DNA of 5,355 nucleotides from Acidimicrobiia bacterium (GTDB taxonomy: Bacteria > Actinomycetota > Acidimicrobiia > Spongiisociales > ZC4RG35): positions 1-5,355 of the forward strand of contig JAICND010000134.1 in NCBI GenBank assembly GCA_025929005.1, written 5' to 3'. The stretch's first letter is position 1, and each line of letters begins with the position of its first letter. This document shows positions 4,299 to 5,355 of the stretch, in pieces. The notes under the pieces were generated by a model, which made no database searches, was not told where the DNA came from, and was given only the letters and a program-made list of their open reading frames with translations. A program made the translations under genes and the position numbers.

Positions 4299-4583
4299 TC
4301 AGTCTTGACGCTCGGCGCCCTTGCCAGTCGGCTCGCGCATGGCGTCAGCATCACCCGGGTGCCGGCCCCACAGCTGGATCCAGACCCATTGGTGGGTCTT
4401 GCCGTCCCCTCCCCGGTTCGCGTCGGTGAGTACCGTGACGTCGCTCGGCGTGTCAGCGGGAACGGTGAGCACACCATCTTGTTGCTCGGTGCTCCCTGGG
4501 GTGTCGCTCCACGCCGTGTAGAGCAGCGTCGTGCCGTCCGGTGACCACGTGACGGTCCAGGGGGTCTCTGAGGTCCTCGATGC
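4299..4583 (-). pseudogene. C-terminal remnant of a TolB-like (PD40/WD40-like) beta-propeller protein
   Basis: The minus-strand frame between an in-frame TGA at 4586-4584 and the stop TGA at 4301-4299 encodes about 94 residues. It contains TPWTVTWSPDGTTLLYTAW, the 'V.WSPDG..L.Y' signature of PD40 propeller blades, and then GVLTVPADTPSDVTVLTDA, matching the following strand pattern with its 'LTD'. It ends with WVWIQLWGRHP and a short polar tail, as the last blade of such proteins does. Whole proteins usually have 300 or more residues with six or seven blades and a signal peptide; here only the final one or two blades remain and there is no start codon with a ribosome site. The upstream end coincides with the beginning of the opposing frame at about 4560, so the gene was cut there. 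The original role (extracytoplasmic binding or scaffold) can only be inferred. Confidence 0.7.
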
Positions 4584-5355
4584 TCACCGCGACGACTGGT
4601 CGCCGGAACAGCTATCAGAGTTCCTCCTCTCCTTCCCAGCAACCGGAGCCGTGTGGGATTGGCTCTCGCGCCTGCCGGATGGCGTCTCGCGCCTCTACCG
4701 GAAAGCGCTACAACCAGTGGGGCTCCCTGATCCAGCCGAGTGCGAACGAGTAGCTCAGGAACTCATATCCCACGGTCGGCCCTTCGCCGCCTTGGATCTC
4801 CTTGGCCTGTACGTCGAGCGGGCGGACCCTCCACCGGACCCAGCGCTTATTGCCGCGGCGATGGAAACCGCGGCGACATCTCCTAGTGGGGAGCGCGTTG
4901 GCCAGCTCCTTCAGCATCACGTTGCCCGACTCCTAGACCATCTGGAGTCCTCGAACGAGTTGGAGGAAGCCCGCCTCGCGCAGCTCGAGTGGCTCTACCT
5001 CCCACTGCTTCGATACAGCGACCGTCCGCCCCGCCTCCTCCACAGTGAGCTCGCTCGTGCCCCCGACTTCTTCGCAGACGTCGTGTCTCAGGTGTATCGA
5101 GGAGAGGGTGAAGAACGCGATGACACTCCAGAGTCCAGAACACGCGCGCAGGTCGGACACCAGCTACTTAATTCATGGCACGGTCTTCCCGGAGACGGGG
5201 AGGGCGTAGTTGACTCGGCTGCCCTCCGTGATTGGGTGCTACGTGCGCGGGAGATTCTCCATGATCGCAACCGGGGGGCCATAGGAGACCAATGCATCGG
5301 GAATGCTCTCCGTTACTCCCCGAATGGGATAGACGGCGCGTGGCCACATGAGGGC
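4549..5355 (+). CDS. long open frame running off the right edge; C-terminal-like part of a large helical protein
   Basis: The frame from the TAG at 4519-4521 to the window end has no stop for 834 bases. From GTG 4549 it gives 269 residues and continues. The start is uncertain: no ribosome site precedes 4549, and the first dozen residues overlap the antisense propeller remnant. The protein-like part begins near residue 9 (EVLDAHRDDWSPEQLSEFLL). It is helix after helix: WDWLSRL, ERVAQELISHGRPFAALDLL, GQLLQHHVARLLDHLESSNE, then EEARLAQLEWLYLPLLRYSD (about 140-159), LHSELARAPDFFADVVSQVY (about 164-184), a charged loop, LLNSWHGLPG, LRDWVLRAREILHDRNRGAI and DGAWPHEG at the edge. I recall this block order from the C-terminal part of long bacterial proteins of unknown function, but cannot name the family. 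If so, the N-terminal bulk is missing and this is a 5'-truncated remnant or a re-started short gene. Open frame: certain. Function: unknown. Confidence 0.65.
   Translation, partial: MTVQGVSEVLDAHRDDWSPEQLSEFLLSFPATGAVWDWLSRLPDGVSRLYRKALQPVGLPDPAECERVAQELISHGRPFAALDLLGLYVERADPPPDPALIAAAMETAATSPSGERVGQLLQHHVARLLDHLESSNELEEARLAQLEWLYLPLLRYSDRPPRLLHSELARAPDFFADVVSQVYRGEGEERDDTPESRTRAQVGHQLLNSWHGLPGDGEGVVDSAALRDWVLRAREILHDRNRGAIGDQCIGNALRYSPNGIDGAWPHEG

Noticed and set aside
4265..4642. Minus-strand frame of 125 codons across the propeller remnant
   Set aside because: Arg/Pro/Thr-rich; the neighbouring frame on the same strand carries the WSPDG propeller motif and is the true one.
4883..5297. Several minus-strand open frames near the right end
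   Set aside because: They overlap the uninterrupted plus-strand frame, are Arg/Ser-rich, and show no domain or ribosome site.
1..5355. CRISPR array, rRNA or intact IS transposase
   Set aside because: No regularly spaced repeats, no rRNA-like stretches, and no transposase or integrase motif in any frame I read.

Overview
The window is GC-rich bacterial DNA, probably from an actinobacterium. The pointers are the Hsp20 of the 'MLRF..PF' type, GTG starts behind strong GGAG ribosome sites, a tRNA-Ala lacking an encoded CCA, and the flavour of the hypothetical proteins. Acidimicrobiia or a relative is a guess. Gene density is low, several genes are broken, and the same att-like repeat recurs, so this looks like an accessory island beside a tRNA-Ala rather than core chromosome.

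Layout. Positions 1-49 hold the first codons of a secreted or lipid-anchored protein on the minus strand. Positions 50-455 are non-coding and carry repeat copy C. Positions 456-875 (minus) encode a 139-aa dimeric alpha/beta-barrel (ABM-like) protein. Positions 876-1399 are non-coding, with a 10-bp inverted repeat pair and a diverged att-like copy B. Positions 1400-3433 are one plus-strand operon. It has a good sigma-70-type promoter and four tightly packed genes: a small heat-shock protein (Hsp20), a helical protein, a short J-domain/zinc-finger protein, and a second helical protein paralogous to the first. Positions 3434-3748 are non-coding, with hairpins and a partial repeat copy D. At 3749-3885 there is the 3' part of a tRNA-Ala(CGC) gene (minus) followed by repeat copy A. 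Beyond it lie gene remnants: a frame-disrupted ORF (3971-4167, minus) and the C-terminal end of a TolB-like beta-propeller (4299-4583, minus). A long plus-strand reading frame (about 4549-5355) then runs open off the right edge and resembles the C-terminal part of a large helical protein.

Interpretation. Copies C, B and A have the same orientation. A and B share a tRNA-like core on the left, and all three share a 'CTGTGGCGCGGCTGTGGGAC'-type arm on the right, exact or nearly so in C and A and diverged in B. This would fit successive tyrosine-recombinase elements inserted at the same tRNA-Ala, each leaving cargo to the right of its att site. The cargo between B and A is the Hsp20/J-protein operon, which looks like a compact proteostasis module: a holdase, a zinc-finger J-protein, and two uncharacterised helical partners. 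No integrase is visible in the window.
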